From NCBI RefSeq assembly GCF_020037475.1, contig NZ_JAIQDB010000007.1, positions 62,001 through 126,000 of the forward strand: 64,000 nt of DNA. The letters run 5' to 3'. A program made the position numbers and the translations under genes. Under the pieces are notes generated by a model. The model saw only the letters and a program-made list of their open reading frames with translations. It had not been told where the DNA came from and searched no databases. Each line of letters starts with the position of its first letter. Positions within the stretch are counted from its first letter, which is position 1. Shown in pieces: positions 27,796-37,406 of the stretch. Origin of the DNA: Sutcliffiella deserti (GTDB lineage: Bacteria > Bacillota > Bacilli > Bacillales > Bacillaceae_I).

Positions 27796-28236
27796 TTAAT
27801 TTATCTCTTGAATAAGTCCTAATAAACCCTCAGGAACAAGTCGTAACTTCCCCTTTTGAAATTCACTTACTGGTTTCCAATACAACGTGAATATTGTTCC
27901 ATCGTCTTCTTGACCATCAAAGGAACATTTTTTATAAAATGAAGTGTCAACAAAGGTTGCATCATAAATCATAACTATTTCGTGGCCAATCTCACCGTTG
28001 TATTTAAAAATGTTTTCAAGCGTTCCTAGATATTTTAGATTAGTTATACTCGCCTTTATTTCTTCTTTAATTTCTCTTCTCAAAGCATCCGAGCTTAATT
28101 CCCCATATTCAATGCCTCCACCTATGGGGCGATAATAGTACTCCTTGCTTACGTTGTCAAAACCTTCAGCAACAAGAATTGAATCGTTGTTCTGAAATAA
28201 ACAAATAGCCAGGGGTCTAATTACTCCCTTTTTCAT
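27796..28236 (-). CDS. NUDIX hydrolase
   Basis: 146-aa NUDIX pyrophosphohydrolase. The Nudix box GGGIEYGELSSDALRREIKEE is complete (G-x5-E-x7-REUxEE), so it should be active on a nucleoside diphosphate-linked substrate; which one is unknown. Start ATG follows AAGGAGG. It stands 94 bp after another NUDIX gene on the same strand but the two share only the box region. Confidence 0.88.
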   Translation of the reverse strand: MKKGVIRPLAICLFQNNDSILVAEGFDNVSKEYYYRPIGGGIEYGELSSDALRREIKEEIKASITNLKYLGTLENIFKYNGEIGHEIVMIYDATFVDTSFYKKCSFDGQEDDGTIFTLYWKPVSEFQKGKLRLVPEGLLGLIQEIN

Positions 28237-28330
28237 TTAAAAACCTCCTTGATGATTTGAAAATCATTTTTAATTAGCTCTTTCTTCAGTTCAATGAAAA
28301 GTACAATTCTCCTTCTAGAGAAACACTATA

Positions 28331-28747
28331 TCAACACTCTTCTTTAACAGAGCTTACATAAAAAGATTGAACTTTTAAAGCCACTTCACCCGGTTTAACA
28401 TCAATACAGGATAACTTTTCTATTTCTACCCACAACGGTAAATAACTTCCTCTGTCTCTTTTTTCGTCAGTGTATTCTTCACCTGCTCCGGATCCGAATC
28501 TTCCACTAATTATCTCTGAATTGAAAAAGTATTGGGTCCCATTAAATTCTACTTTTGAAATACACTCCTTTACCTCTACCTCAACTCCTAATTCTTCTAA
28601 GGCTTCTCTTTTAGCCGCACTAACAGGTGTTTCTCCTTCTTGAATCCCTCCACCAGGAAAAACATAATAAACAGATCCTTCTCTAACTCTTTTTACTAGT
28701 GCTACTTTTTTATTTTCTATTAAAACTACCGCACTTCGATCTCTCAC
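28331..28747 (-). CDS. NUDIX hydrolase
   Basis: 138-aa NUDIX protein with a full box GGGIQEGETPVSAAKREALEEL (G-x5-E-x7-RE-x2-EE). I chose the GTG at 28747 (encoding MRDRSAVVLIENKK) because AGGAG lies seven bases upstream; the frame is open to a TTG at 28798 without a ribosome site. Substrate unknown. Located between the APH-like kinase gene and the other NUDIX gene, all on the minus strand but with gaps that suggest separate units. Confidence 0.87.
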   Translation of the reverse strand: MRDRSAVVLIENKKVALVKRVREGSVYYVFPGGGIQEGETPVSAAKREALEELGVEVEVKECISKVEFNGTQYFFNSEIISGRFGSGAGEEYTDEKRDRGSYLPLWVEIEKLSCIDVKPGEVALKVQSFYVSSVKEEC

Positions 28748-28860
28748 AAGCACTCTCCTAATCTTAGTTACACTTTCTATTACAAAATCAACTTTCAACT
28801 AATAAGAAGACACTCACCTTATTAAAGATGAGCGCCTTTAATGGAATACTAAAATAGGTT

Positions 28861-29658
28861 TTAAATCCACTCTATTCCATGTTCACGAATGAATTGAAGC
28901 TCCTTTTGGTAATGTTCAAGATGTCCTTCATCGATCATTTTTTGAAACGCTGTATCGCCTTCTGTGGCTTTCCTAAGCATGGTTTTACATAAGCCTTCCA
29001 CTCGTAGCAGAACCATATCTAAAAAACCTTTTTCCATTCCCTCGATACCGTAGGATTCAAAAAACAATTTAATTCTTTGTTTTATATGGTCAGCATCCTT
29101 TAATGACTCATAATAAACCGCCTCACCTGTTTCAGTGTGATAAAGTCTACTTAAAGGGACGCAAGTATAAAGTGTATAGGCTATATCCCAAAGTCGTGGA
29201 CCAGGAGCAGCAAGGTCAAAATCAATAATTCCCACTGGCTTTTCGTTATTAAAAATTATATTATAGATGGCAAAATCATTGTGACATAGCACCTCAAATG
29301 GCTGAGGTGTTTTATCGATTGCTTGCCAACTTTCTTCAATTGGAAAATCACTTACAGCATTATGATAGTGACGAAGCATTTTCGCTATCTTTTTTAAAGC
29401 GTCTTCAGACCACATATATTTTTTTAAAGGGTAATTACCAGCTTCCCCTTCAATAAAGGATAATATCTCTCTATTTTTTTCATCTATACCTAAAAACTTT
29501 GGTGAGTAGCTAAAACCTTTGTTCTCTAAATGTAATAATACCTCGTGAATTTTGGAACTGTCATCCTTTAAGTCTCGGCGCACAGTATTTCCTGAACGGT
29601 ATACGTTTGAGACATTTCCACCTGATAGTACTTCTTCGTTATCGTATTCTCTTTTCAT
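28861..29658 (-). CDS. Aminoglycoside phosphotransferase-family kinase
   Basis: 265-aa APH/choline-kinase fold protein. The Brenner motif LCHNDFAIYNIIF (HxDxxxxN) and the metal-binding IIDFDLAAPGPRLWDIAYTLY are intact, so it should be a working small-molecule kinase. Sequence does not show whether the substrate is an antibiotic; many Bacillus chromosomal members act on unknown metabolites. Start ATG at 29658 follows GGGGGA at good spacing; nine further codons upstream are unsupported. A terminator (29725-29750) separates it from the upstream membrane genes. Confidence 0.87.
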   Translation of the reverse strand: MKREYDNEEVLSGGNVSNVYRSGNTVRRDLKDDSSKIHEVLLHLENKGFSYSPKFLGIDEKNREILSFIEGEAGNYPLKKYMWSEDALKKIAKMLRHYHNAVSDFPIEESWQAIDKTPQPFEVLCHNDFAIYNIIFNNEKPVGIIDFDLAAPGPRLWDIAYTLYTCVPLSRLYHTETGEAVYYESLKDADHIKQRIKLFFESYGIEGMEKGFLDMVLLRVEGLCKTMLRKATEGDTAFQKMIDEGHLEHYQKELQFIREHGIEWI

Positions 29659-29724
29659 CTGAATTCCCCCAAAATATAGGGACATAAGGATGTGTCAATA
29701 GAGATGTATTTTATCCATAATTAA

Positions 29725-29750
29725 AAGCAGATAGACAAAGGTATCTGCTT
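29725..29750 (-). terminator. Terminator of the small membrane-protein cluster
   Basis: AAGCAGATA...TATCTGCTT hairpin followed on the minus strand by TTTAATT. It lies about 220 bp after the stop codon of the 112-aa membrane gene; the stretch 29751-29970 holds nothing else I recognise. Confidence 0.6.
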
Positions 29751-29970
29751 GGCAATGGGAAATTAATTGTCCACACCGTGAATCCCCTGAATGATCTAAA
29801 AGATAGACAAATAAACGCATCCTCAAGAAGGACCGTAGCAATTTCTATCTGATTACCTAATCATTTCAAGGTATTCCACATATGAATAGATTCCCCTTTC
29901 ACTACATCTCTAAGTTAGACAATACCAATTTTATCTAATTAAGTAAAGGAGTATATCGCCAGCTTTTCAA

Positions 29971-30309
29971 TTATTCTACTGTTTTTTTGTTAGTTGAATT
30001 TTCTTTTGGAATAAGCGTTATAATAATCCATCTGATAATCCCAATCAGCATAATAAGAACCCCATTAAGTAATGTGATGAGTCCTAATAACGCCCCGCCG
30101 TAACCAGCACCTTCTCCTGTTCCTCCAGAACTCCAATCATAAAAATAAAGCAACGATTCACCACTTAAATAACCAAGAAAGGGAGCAAGAATCATCATAA
30201 TGATGCCCGCTACTATTAGATTTAATTTCCCTTTTCCAAATAATAGAAAGAAAACTACATTGAGTGAGATGATGGCTAAGATAAATAACAGTAAAATCAA
30301 AATGTCCAT
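29971..30309 (-). CDS. Uncharacterised 112-aa membrane protein
   Basis: Small protein with three hydrophobic segments and a Gly-rich loop (SSGGTGEGAGYGGALLG) between the second and third. Start chosen at ATG 30309 with AAAGGAG upstream; a GTG two codons earlier overlaps the spacer. Last of three small consecutive minus-strand genes (gaps 7 and 32 bp), likely one operon. Family not recognised. Confidence 0.65.
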   Translation of the reverse strand: MDILILLLFILAIISLNVVFFLLFGKGKLNLIVAGIIMMILAPFLGYLSGESLLYFYDWSSGGTGEGAGYGGALLGLITLLNGVLIMLIGIIRWIIITLIPKENSTNKKTVE

Positions 30310-30341
30310 AAGCACTCTCTCCTTTTACCTAACCATTTTAT

Positions 30342-30875
30342 CTACTCGAAAGACTCTGCCATTTTAATGAACTTGCTTTTACTCACTTCTTTTGGCGTTA
30401 ATTTGTAATAATAGAAGATTTGGTAGTTAACGTTATTCTCTTGCCAGGAAAGACTGCGTTTACCTGAATAGTCAGAAATGAATTTGCCCTGTATCCCCTG
30501 TCCTATCTCTACCATTTCAATTTCCCCTTTTAAACTAGGACTCTCTTTACTTATCGCAATTTCAAGGTGCTCTTTGTTTGGAATATTTGAGATGACAACC
30601 GTCATTTCTTCCTTATCCGGAGTCACCGTGCTATTAGACACTTCCATTTCATCAAAAGGTACTTTCGTTGGTAGTTTGGCTTGGAACGGTAACTCCTTTG
30701 CTTCCTCAAGTAGATTCGTATTGTCATAACTGTATAATTTCATGTTCCCAACTGACCACCCAACAGCCAGTAGTACAAATAAAGTCAGCACTCCGTAGAG
30801 TAATAGTTTTCTTCTTTTCAACTTTTTAGCTCCCCTCTTATTAAACCGCTCGAATAAAGAACTACTAGCTCTCAT
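30342..30875 (-). CDS. Uncharacterised 177-aa single-pass protein
   Basis: Basic cytoplasmic N-terminus (FNKRGAKKLKRRK), one membrane helix (about 24-43) and an extracytoplasmic domain of about 130 residues with FQAKLPTKVPFDEMEVS and SWQENNVNYQIFYYYKL. The layout resembles DUF4367-type domains found on anti-sigma factors and envelope sensors, but this is a weak likeness. The ribosome site is poor (GGGG far upstream), so coupling to the upstream gene, 7 bp away, is likely. Confidence 0.6.
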   Translation of the reverse strand: MRASSSLFERFNKRGAKKLKRRKLLLYGVLTLFVLLAVGWSVGNMKLYSYDNTNLLEEAKELPFQAKLPTKVPFDEMEVSNSTVTPDKEEMTVVISNIPNKEHLEIAISKESPSLKGEIEMVEIGQGIQGKFISDYSGKRSLSWQENNVNYQIFYYYKLTPKEVSKSKFIKMAESFE

Positions 30876-30882
30876 CTAAAAA

Positions 30883-31209
30883 TCATGACTCGCTTATCCC
30901 CGCTGTTTTGTGACGATATACAAACAAGGTAATTACATTTAAAAGAAGTGTAACAACGAGAAGAACTGTTGCTGCAAAAACTACACCACCGCTTGTGTCC
31001 ATAAGAGCAGACCAATCTTCAATCTTTACAAGATAATTATTATAGACCATCTGAAAATATAACGATATTGAACAAGCACTAATGCTCATAATGGAAAGAA
31101 CTCCCCAATTCCTATGCTCATGCTTTTTATATTGCAAGAGATTAATTACCGGAAGTATCCAAGCAATTAGACCAAGCACAAGACTGCCAATATTAAGCCA
31201 ACCAACCAT
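30883..31209 (-). CDS. Uncharacterised 108-aa membrane protein
   Basis: Three to four membrane segments beginning WLNIGSLVLGLIAWILPVINLL; the layout recalls small membrane partners encoded beside ECF sigma factors in Bacillus, but no sigma-factor gene is present here. First gene of the three-gene cluster. Start ATG follows AAAGGGG. Function unknown. Confidence 0.65.
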   Translation of the reverse strand: MVGWLNIGSLVLGLIAWILPVINLLQYKKHEHRNWGVLSIMSISACSISLYFQMVYNNYLVKIEDWSALMDTSGGVVFAATVLLVVTLLLNVITLFVYRHKTAGISES

Positions 31210-31331
31210 TTTAAATACCCCTTTGGCGATTATAAATTATTTAATTTAAACTAGTCCTAAGCTATTACTGCATATAGAGCCCAAATTAAATAGCGGCAAG
31301 ATAGAAGTGTCACTAATACACTCCCCATTAC

Positions 31332-31793
31332 CTATCTAGTTTCAGTTCGTTGTTTTCCTTTTTCCGTTACTGCCATTTTTCTTGTCATATTCTTAATTTT
31401 ATCAACTGGCTTAAACCGCAATGCGGACCAATCTTCATCAATCGCAACTTGCCGAACTGGCTCAAAGTTCTCATCGGCTAATAGAGCAGCGACTGTCTCT
31501 CGATTACAATCTGCTCCTTTATAAGTCTTGGATGATTTTTTCGGATAACAAAGCCATAAGAGTCCATCTTCAGCCAGTACCTCTGAACCTTGCTTTGCAT
31601 ATTTTTGGATCTCTTCATTAGAAGTGCCGAATACTTGTGCAAATGGGTACGATTCTAATAGAATCTCTTTATGTACTTCTGCTTCAAAAGCACTTATAAC
31701 TTCTCCATATTCCTTAGGAGCATTTAGTATCAATACTGGTGTACTCTGATCTTTTAACTGTAGCTTTTTAATTATAGCAGCTTGCTCTGACAC
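31332..31793 (-). CDS. Uncharacterised 153-aa soluble protein (DUF3052-like)
   Basis: Soluble protein with the pattern TPVLILNAPKEYGEVI, then DGLLWLCYPKKSSKTYKGADCNRET and DEDWSALRFKPVDKIKNM. This layout resembles DUF3052-type proteins, in which the WxxYPK segment is typical; the assignment is tentative. GTG start with GGGAGG upstream. It follows the 122-aa gene by 14-16 bp, so the two are co-transcribed. Confidence 0.65.
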   Translation of the reverse strand: MSEQAAIIKKLQLKDQSTPVLILNAPKEYGEVISAFEAEVHKEILLESYPFAQVFGTSNEEIQKYAKQGSEVLAEDGLLWLCYPKKSSKTYKGADCNRETVAALLADENFEPVRQVAIDEDWSALRFKPVDKIKNMTRKMAVTEKGKQRTETR

Positions 31794-31806
31794 TTCTTAT
31801 TCCTCC

Positions 31807-32175
31807 CTAATCTAACCATCCACTGGCTCTATATTTATCAAACCCTTTTTTCGTTAACTCCTGTAATTCTTCAAATAATGATTTATCGATTTTCTTAAAA
31901 TTGAAACATGACTTTCCTTGCATTCGTTTTTTCAGAGGCTGTGAGATACTTTCTAGCAATTCTGGATAAACATAAACAGGCATAAGATAAAAACTCACAT
32001 AATTTTTCTTAATATGAACAGATCCAAAATATCCATCACACGTTTTTGTAACAGGATTATTCGCAGTGTTAAGGTAGTATTCATCCTCCTGATCCTTTTT
32101 TAGATTTAAGCTTTCCTCATAATCTTGCAAGATAGCTTTCAGCTGTATAAAAATTCTTTGGAACTCTGCACTCAA
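31807..32175 (-). CDS. Uncharacterised 122-aa protein (DUF1801/YdhG-like)
   Basis: Soluble protein with YFGSVHIKKNYVSFYLMPVYVYPELLE and LKKRMQGKSCFNFKKIDKSLFEELQELTKKGFDKY, an arrangement similar to DUF1801/YdhG-type proteins (iron-chaperone-like fold). Start: TTG at 32175 with GGAGGTG six bases upstream is better placed than the GTG inside that site at 32184. Operon with the gene downstream. Confidence 0.65.
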   Translation of the reverse strand: MSAEFQRIFIQLKAILQDYEESLNLKKDQEDEYYLNTANNPVTKTCDGYFGSVHIKKNYVSFYLMPVYVYPELLESISQPLKKRMQGKSCFNFKKIDKSLFEELQELTKKGFDKYRASGWLD

Positions 32176-32484
32176 ACTCAGCACCTCCAGTTATAGATCA
32201 ATTTTATCATACCCTTATTACCATATATTAGATTATTTTTCATAAGAAAAAAGGCATTATCTATTACATAATTACTTCTCTTCTGTTGCTAAAATCCCCT
32301 CTAACACTTGGGGAAAAAGGGGCGTTACCACAAAAGCAAAAAAGGCTTTGCTTCTCTCAGACTTTTGAGTGAATGGGGGTAATTCGGGGACAACTTGCTC
32401 TTTAACACAATTTCGTGACGACTTTATTCCAACTGTGGAAGAAGTGTGGAAAACAATTCTTTTATACACATAGTTTTTGAAAAA

Positions 32485-32655
32485 GGCTCTGTAAAGATGA
32501 GTGTTGATAATAGTACTTCCCCAGCGATGATTGGAGCAAAAGGCGGAGATTCCACGTCCGGCCGCGGTAGACTTGCGACCCCGCAGGCGCAGCCGAGGAG
32601 GCTTCAGCACCGCCCCGTGGAACACTTTTTTCTTCCCCAGCTACCGCTAAGCAAT
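32485..32655 (-). mobile_element. Family-A MITE-like element, reverse orientation
   Basis: Starts with the terminal repeat GGCTCTGTAAAGATGAGTGT and contains the family core in reverse (GGAGCAAAAGGCGGAGATTC, GACCCCGCAGGCGCAGCCGAGGAGG, CACCGCCCCGTGGAACAC); its distal end runs into the 3' end of the gene at 32647 and appears truncated. The preceding stretch 32176-32484 holds no gene I can support. Confidence 0.7.
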
Positions 32656-33483
32656 GGTTCCCCCATGCATGGAAAACAAATAAAAATCCTCTTCGTCTGT
32701 TAAGGTCCAACCATCAAAATAGGAGCTTGCATGGAACACATCCAAAAAGATGTTGTCACATTGTACGATTAGAAGGGGACAATGCTCGTATAGCTGTACA
32801 TCTATAATTGTTTTACCAATCAATACCTCTTTGATTGGTTTCCAATCCAGTTGGTTGGATCGGATATCTGTTTCCCCATACATTATTGCCTCGGCATCCC
32901 GAATCCTCCAAGGACATTCAATGATGATTGCACCTTTTTCCAAAGTAATTATAAAATGACCGTCTGAATCAATTCCAGTAACCTTTTGTCCGATTAACTG
33001 CTCAAAGTTGATATCACTGATTTTCATATGCCAGAATCTGCGAGCATGTGAAACAATTATTTTATTAATATTTTCCAAAGTATAGCCAGGAAAATTATCT
33101 CCATGCTGAAAGTCATCAATCGCATCACTGACCTCTTGCCACTTCATCTGCTCCTCAAACAAGTCATGCTCGATTGTACAGTCATAAATTTCCTTGACAA
33201 CTTCCATAGCGTTCTTAACCGGCATTAACAATTGTGAATGCAAGTTTTTCAAGTGATAGTCAACACACTGCTCTTTAGACGGCGCTTCTTTTTGAATACT
33301 ATTCATCGCATCATGGAACATTTTTTCAACTTCAAATATATTTAACTGCCCTTGCATGCCTGCTAGTTTCCTAAGGTTGGGAGTATCTATCTCTTTATAA
33401 AGACTGTGAATCGCCCATTTTACATAATCAGGTGCCTGGACCTTACCAGTATATTTTTTGTAGTATAATTCTAACAGTTCCAT
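32647..33483 (-). CDS. Uncharacterised 278-aa protein
   Basis: Soluble protein in two parts: a helical N-terminal half (about 1-150, with CVDYHLKNLHSQL and several acidic helices) and a beta-rich C-terminal half with IGQKVTGIDSDGHFIITLEKGAIIIECPWRIRD, which resembles DUF6188-type domains. Start at ATG 33483 with GGAGGTG upstream. The stop codon lies at the edge of a family-A repeat element, so the last few residues may have been changed by its insertion. Function unknown. Confidence 0.6.
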   Translation of the reverse strand: MELLELYYKKYTGKVQAPDYVKWAIHSLYKEIDTPNLRKLAGMQGQLNIFEVEKMFHDAMNSIQKEAPSKEQCVDYHLKNLHSQLLMPVKNAMEVVKEIYDCTIEHDLFEEQMKWQEVSDAIDDFQHGDNFPGYTLENINKIIVSHARRFWHMKISDINFEQLIGQKVTGIDSDGHFIITLEKGAIIIECPWRIRDAEAIMYGETDIRSNQLDWKPIKEVLIGKTIIDVQLYEHCPLLIVQCDNIFLDVFHASSYFDGWTLTDEEDFYLFSMHGGTIA

Positions 33484-33667
33484 TTCAAACACCTCCAAAT
33501 CACTTTCATAGGTGCTATAAAGCCTCCGTAATTTCCACTCTCCAACAGCCTACTATTTAAGTGTATCAGCGGGTGGAAAAATCTTCAATTCTTTTTTAAA
33601 TGTACTGTAAAGGGCTGCTGAACTACTGATAGGCTACTAAATTATAGAAATGGCACGCACACAAAAA

Positions 33668-33695
33668 CAAAAGGCATCAAGTTCGATACCTTTTG
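33668..33695 (-). terminator. Hairpin with T run
   Basis: CAAAAGGcATC...GATaCCTTTTG with a TTTTTG tail on the minus strand. Third of three successive minus-strand hairpins after rlmD; no gene I can support lies between them (33484-33957). Confidence 0.5.
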
Positions 33696-33839
33696 TCGGC
33701 AACCCTAAACTGAACTTAAATAAATTCTTCCTTTTTGATAAGAGTGGACTAGGAGGTAAGGTATCAACTGCCATAAAGATTTTACTCATCTGAGTTATAG
33801 TACTTGACTTTAAAGTCTTATATTATGTTTGTAGTAAAA

Positions 33840-33865
33840 AAGAACTTAGCATAAACTAAGTTCTT
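33840..33865 (-). terminator. Second hairpin downstream of rlmD
   Basis: AAGAACTTAG...CTAAGTTCTT followed on the minus strand by TTTTTTAC; could act as a back-up terminator. Confidence 0.6.
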
Positions 33866-33938
33866 CAGACTTTTAGGATATTCTCCTGAAGGCATTCACA
33901 AAAATTAATCCGCTTTATATATTAGGAAACAAAGTTAA

Positions 33939-33968
33939 AAGGCAACAACCACAAGGGTTAGTTGCCTT
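33939..33968 (-). terminator. rlmD terminator
   Basis: AAGGCAAC...GTTGCCTT hairpin overlapping the last codons of rlmD, followed on the minus strand by TTAAC. Confidence 0.7.
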
Positions 33969-35370
33969 CTTTTAAAATGAGTTGCGACACACACTCCACA
34001 TGCGCGGTATGAGGAAACATATCCACCGGCTGCAGGTATTCCACCTTATACTTCTTACTCATAAACTGGATATCCTTCGCCAATGTAGAAGGATTACAGG
34101 AAACATAGACGAACCGTTTAGGCTGGACGTCGAGAACTGTCTGCAAGAATTTCTCATCGCAACCGGTTCGCGGCGGATCTACGATGATTGTGTCAGGTTT
34201 CCAGCCTTCTTTTACCCATTTTGGCAACCATTTTTCCGCTTTCCCTGTCACATACTGCATGTTAGTGTAGCCATGTTTTTTCGCGTTTTTCTTGGCATCT
34301 TCAATAGAGTCAGGGATGGTGTCCATTCCGCGGACCTCACCTGCTCCCTCAGCAAGCCATAGCCCTATGGTTCCGACTCCACAATAGGCATCTACCACTT
34401 TTTCTTTGCCAGTCAATGCGGCTGCTTTTTTGACTTCATCATACAGCTTTACTGTTTGAACAGGGTTCAGCTGGAAGAAAGCACGGGCGCTCAATTCGAA
34501 CTGAACGTCTCCAAGCGTTTCCTGGATTACCTGTTCGCCGCTTAGGTGGATGGTTTCTTCACCGAAGATAAGGGATGTCTTCTGTCCATTAATATTTTGC
34601 AGAATACTCTTCACCTGTGGCAAGCGCTTATGGATTTCTTCGACAATCATCTGTTTCTTAGGCAGCTTCTCTTGTGCGGTTATAAGTACAACTTGGATTT
34701 CGCCGCTTGAGAAACCGACACGTGTCATAATAGTACGAACAATCCCTTTGCCACCTTTTTCGTTATAAACCGAAACATTAAAATCTTGTAATATCTGTTT
34801 TACCGTATTTGTCACTTCTGTTGTTGAGCGGTGCTGTACTAAACACTCAGAGATATTGATCAGCTTATGTGAATTTTCTCCATATAGCCCAGCGATGATT
34901 TTTTCCTTTTGCTTTCCAACCTGGAACTGGCTTTTGTTGCGATAGTGCCACGGATCATCCATGCCAATTGTTGGTCTGATATCAAGCTTTTCTACGTTCA
35001 GCTTGGTATGGCGCTCTAAGGATTGGATCACGATGTCTCTTTTGTGGTCTAACTGCTGCTCGTATTGTAAGTGCTGCAGTTGACAACCGCCACATTGCTC
35101 ATAAATCGGGCAAGGTGGGGCAATTCTATGTGGAGATTTGATTCTGATTTTCTTGATTTTTGCTTCGGCAAATTTATGTTTGACGTTAGTGACCTCAGCG
35201 ACAACTTCTTCACCAGGAAGTGCTCCTTTTACAAAGACAACTTGCTTTTTGAAGTAGCCAACTCCTTCGCCATTAATTCCGAGGCGCTTAATTTTCAGTG
35301 GGAAGGTTTGGCCTTGCGTCATGGTGACATTCGTTTGAGTTGATTTTGGTGCAGGTTTTTTCGTTTTCAT
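33958..35370 (-). CDS. rlmD: 23S rRNA (uracil-C5)-methyltransferase, RlmD/YfjO family
   Basis: 470-aa class I SAM-dependent RNA methyltransferase. Order: N-terminal TRAM domain (about 20-80), Fe-S cluster Cys motif [15 protein letters not shown] (about 87-101), Rossmann SAM site [16 protein letters not shown], and catalytic [11 protein letters not shown] plus [13 protein letters not shown] with the nucleophile Cys. It probably makes m5U in 23S rRNA; Bacillus has two paralogues of this group and its place beside alkA and pdaA matches YfjO. It overlaps the upstream glycosylase gene by 4 bp (operon). Confidence 0.93.
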   Translation of the reverse strand: MKTKKPAPKSTQTNVTMTQGQTFPLKIKRLGINGEGVGYFKKQVVFVKGALPGEEVVAEVTNVKHKFAEAKIKKIRIKSPHRIAPPCPIYEQCGGCQLQHLQYEQQLDHKRDIVIQSLERHTKLNVEKLDIRPTIGMDDPWHYRNKSQFQVGKQKEKIIAGLYGENSHKLINISECLVQHRSTTEVTNTVKQILQDFNVSVYNEKGGKGIVRTIMTRVGFSSGEIQVVLITAQEKLPKKQMIVEEIHKRLPQVKSILQNINGQKTSLIFGEETIHLSGEQVIQETLGDVQFELSARAFFQLNPVQTVKLYDEVKKAAALTGKEKVVDAYCGVGTIGLWLAEGAGEVRGMDTIPDSIEDAKKNAKKHGYTNMQYVTGKAEKWLPKWVKEGWKPDTIIVDPPRTGCDEKFLQTVLDVQPKRFVYVSCNPSTLAKDIQFMSKKYKVEYLQPVDMFPHTAHVECVSQLILKEGN

Positions 35371-36248
35371 TTCACAAGCTCCTCATGTTGCGGTTCGATG
35401 CTTCTCCATAGGTAAAGGGAAGCATAGCTTAAATATGGCTCCCAATTCTTGCTCCACTCCTGCATTTGTATGGTGGACGGCTTATGGTCGAGTCCTTTTA
35501 CTTTTTTTAAGGCATTCTGGATGCCAATGTCTGCTATCGGGAAAAGATTTGGACGTCCTAGTCCGAACAACAATAGATTTTGAACCGTCCATGGCCCGAT
35601 CCCTCTTATTTTGATCAGTTCTTTAAGAATTACGTCGTCTGGTTTATCGTGCAGTTCGTATAAAAGGAAGGCTCCTTCTACAATTAACTGTGAAGTATCG
35701 ATGATGTACTCCGCTTTGCGGCGGCTCATTTTTAGAGCAGTAATGTCTTCATAATCAAGCTTTGCCACGTCCTCCGGCTTCGGATAGAACCAGACCCCTT
35801 CCTGCTCAAAACCAAATGTGTGAACAAATCGCTCGGTTAAGGTATGGGCAAATTTCATATTCACTTGCTGATGGATGATGCATTTCATTAAACAATGGTA
35901 CAAATCAAAATCGAGCACAAGTGGCGTTCCTTTATGTTCCTCAAAAATATCTGCCAGCTCTGTTTCGGCAAAATGAATGCTAATCGGATGCAGTGATTTG
36001 TCCCATTGAAAAATTCTTTTGACCTCTTTCACTTCTTTTTCCGTAAAGGCAGAAGCGCTCGTCAGCTCGAATCTTGGTTGCTCTGTTGTTCCTTTTGCTT
36101 TTACCGTAATGACGATTGGGGCATTTTCTCTATATAAAGGAACCTTGACTTGTCGATCACTTAGACTGACCTCCATCAAGGGATCAATCGATAACCTTTG
36201 AAGAACTCTGTCAAAATTATATGGACCTTCTATTTTTATCGTTATCAC
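35367..36248 (-). CDS. DNA-3-methyladenine glycosylase II, AlkA/YfjP type
   Basis: 293-aa base-excision repair glycosylase removing alkylated purines. Helix-hairpin-helix GPD motif: [32 protein letters not shown], with the catalytic Asp in PIADIG; the N-terminal AlkA_N-like part precedes it. Start: the GTG at 36248 ([13 protein letters not shown]) has AAAGGTGG eight bases upstream; the frame is open 21 codons further without such a site. Overlaps rlmD by 4 bp. Same order as yfjP-yfjO of B. subtilis. Confidence 0.9.
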   Translation of the reverse strand: MITIKIEGPYNFDRVLQRLSIDPLMEVSLSDRQVKVPLYRENAPIVITVKAKGTTEQPRFELTSASAFTEKEVKEVKRIFQWDKSLHPISIHFAETELADIFEEHKGTPLVLDFDLYHCLMKCIIHQQVNMKFAHTLTERFVHTFGFEQEGVWFYPKPEDVAKLDYEDITALKMSRRKAEYIIDTSQLIVEGAFLLYELHDKPDDVILKELIKIRGIGPWTVQNLLLFGLGRPNLFPIADIGIQNALKKVKGLDHKPSTIQMQEWSKNWEPYLSYASLYLWRSIEPQHEELVK

Positions 36249-36409
36249 ACTTTTTGCCACCTTTACTTTCAATCCTGTCCCAATTATAACGGCTTTCCGG
36301 CTCCTTGCCAAACGAGTAAGATTAAGCGGATTTGGGGAAATATTAGATATTTAAGATGAGGCAGGAAGTGTAAGGCTCTTTTTGTAAGGAATGTTACTGC
36401 AAAAAAGAA

Positions 36410-36435
36410 AGCTCCCCGACTGTTGTCAAAGAGCT
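36410..36435 (-). terminator. pdaA terminator
   Basis: AGCTC...GAGCT stem overlapping the pdaA stop codon, followed on the minus strand by TTCTTTTTT. The adjacent bases 36372-36411 also form an AGGCTcTTTTTG/CAAAAAagaaAGCT inverted repeat resembling the ends of family-B elements. Confidence 0.6.
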
Positions 36436-37246
36436 AATCTGCTTGAATGAGAAGCATCGGATCTGGAATACTATTTTGCGCTGTCACTTGATCAAGGCTT
36501 TTGAATTCATATCCTTGGCTGCGAAGGTCATCGATTACCTTACCCAATGCATCCGCATTGTCTTTTGAGACACTGTGGAGAAGTAGAATTGCTCCAGGGT
36601 GGATTTGAGCCATGATGTTATCATATGCATATTTCCAACCTTTCTGTTGATCTGTTTTCCAATCAACATAGGCAAGCGACCAGAATACGTGCTGGTAACC
36701 AAGGTTATTTGCCATCACAATCGAGCGTTCACTGAAGGTTCCTCGCGGTGGGCGAAGATAGGTCATATTGTCCAAACCAGTGATTTTTTTGTATTCCTCC
36801 CGAATCATCTCCAGCTCTTTTTTAAATCGAACATCGTTTACCTTCGTCAAGTCCGGGTGGTGCCAGGAATGATTCCCTACAATATGCCCCTCATCCACCA
36901 TTCGCTTGATAAGTGCGGGCTGATCTGTCATGTAGTAGCCTGTTACGAAAAATGCAGCTGGCACCTTTTTCTCCTTTAGCACATCGAGAACTTGCGGTGT
37001 TAAGCCATTTTCATAACCATTGTCGAAGGTTAGGTAGATTTCCTTTTTGGAAATGTCTCCATGGTAAAAGCTGTTATGTTTTTTTAACAAGTCATTATAC
37101 TGCTTTCCTGCGTCAGGCGGCTGATGATTCTGGCTTTTTTTAAATCCCCAGTGCAGGGTTGTATTTGAATAATCAGAAGCTAGGCCTGCCTCTGGTAATA
37201 AAAATAATGTAATGGTACATAATAATATCAAAAATTTTTTCTTCAT
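36434..37246 (-). CDS. pdaA: Peptidoglycan N-acetylmuramic acid deacetylase PdaA
   Basis: 270-aa secreted NodB-type polysaccharide deacetylase required in B. subtilis for muramic-delta-lactam formation in spore cortex and hence germination. Signal peptide MKKKFLILLCTITLFLLPEAGLA with cleavage after ALASD-like site; NodB motifs TFDNGYENG (Asn in place of the second Asp, as is normal for PdaA), HIVGNHSWHHPD (metal His) and TYLRPPRGTFSER. Presence of pdaA implies a spore former. It is next to the alkA-rlmD pair as in B. subtilis. Start ATG follows AGGAGG-type site. Confidence 0.95.
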   Translation of the reverse strand: MKKKFLILLCTITLFLLPEAGLASDYSNTTLHWGFKKSQNHQPPDAGKQYNDLLKKHNSFYHGDISKKEIYLTFDNGYENGLTPQVLDVLKEKKVPAAFFVTGYYMTDQPALIKRMVDEGHIVGNHSWHHPDLTKVNDVRFKKELEMIREEYKKITGLDNMTYLRPPRGTFSERSIVMANNLGYQHVFWSLAYVDWKTDQQKGWKYAYDNIMAQIHPGAILLLHSVSKDNADALGKVIDDLRSQGYEFKSLDQVTAQNSIPDPMLLIQAD

Positions 37247-37363
37247 GCAGTTGTTCCTCCTTTCTTTTGATACCTACTGTAATATTAGGTTTTGTAGGAA
37301 AAGAAAGAAAGATACTCTGCATTGTTTTCCAATTAGTGAACAGCGCTTTTATGCTAAAACAAA

Positions 37364-37391
37364 AGCAACTAGGATCGAAATCCAGGTTGCT
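37364..37391 (-). terminator. Fumarase terminator
   Basis: AGCAACcTGGAT...ATCCtaGTTGCT hairpin followed on the minus strand by TTTGTTTT, just after the fumarase stop. Confidence 0.75.
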
Positions 37392-37406
37392 CCTAAAAAA
37401 CATATA

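Noticed and set aside
26000..27800. T-box riboswitch for tyrS
   Set aside because: Searched by eye for the AGGGUGGNACCGCG core and specifier stem upstream of tyrS and of the MarR gene; none found.
33650..33815. 50-codon minus-strand frame MSKIFMAVDT... between hairpins after rlmD
   Set aside because: No ribosome site, runs through a terminator hairpin and has no recognisable composition.
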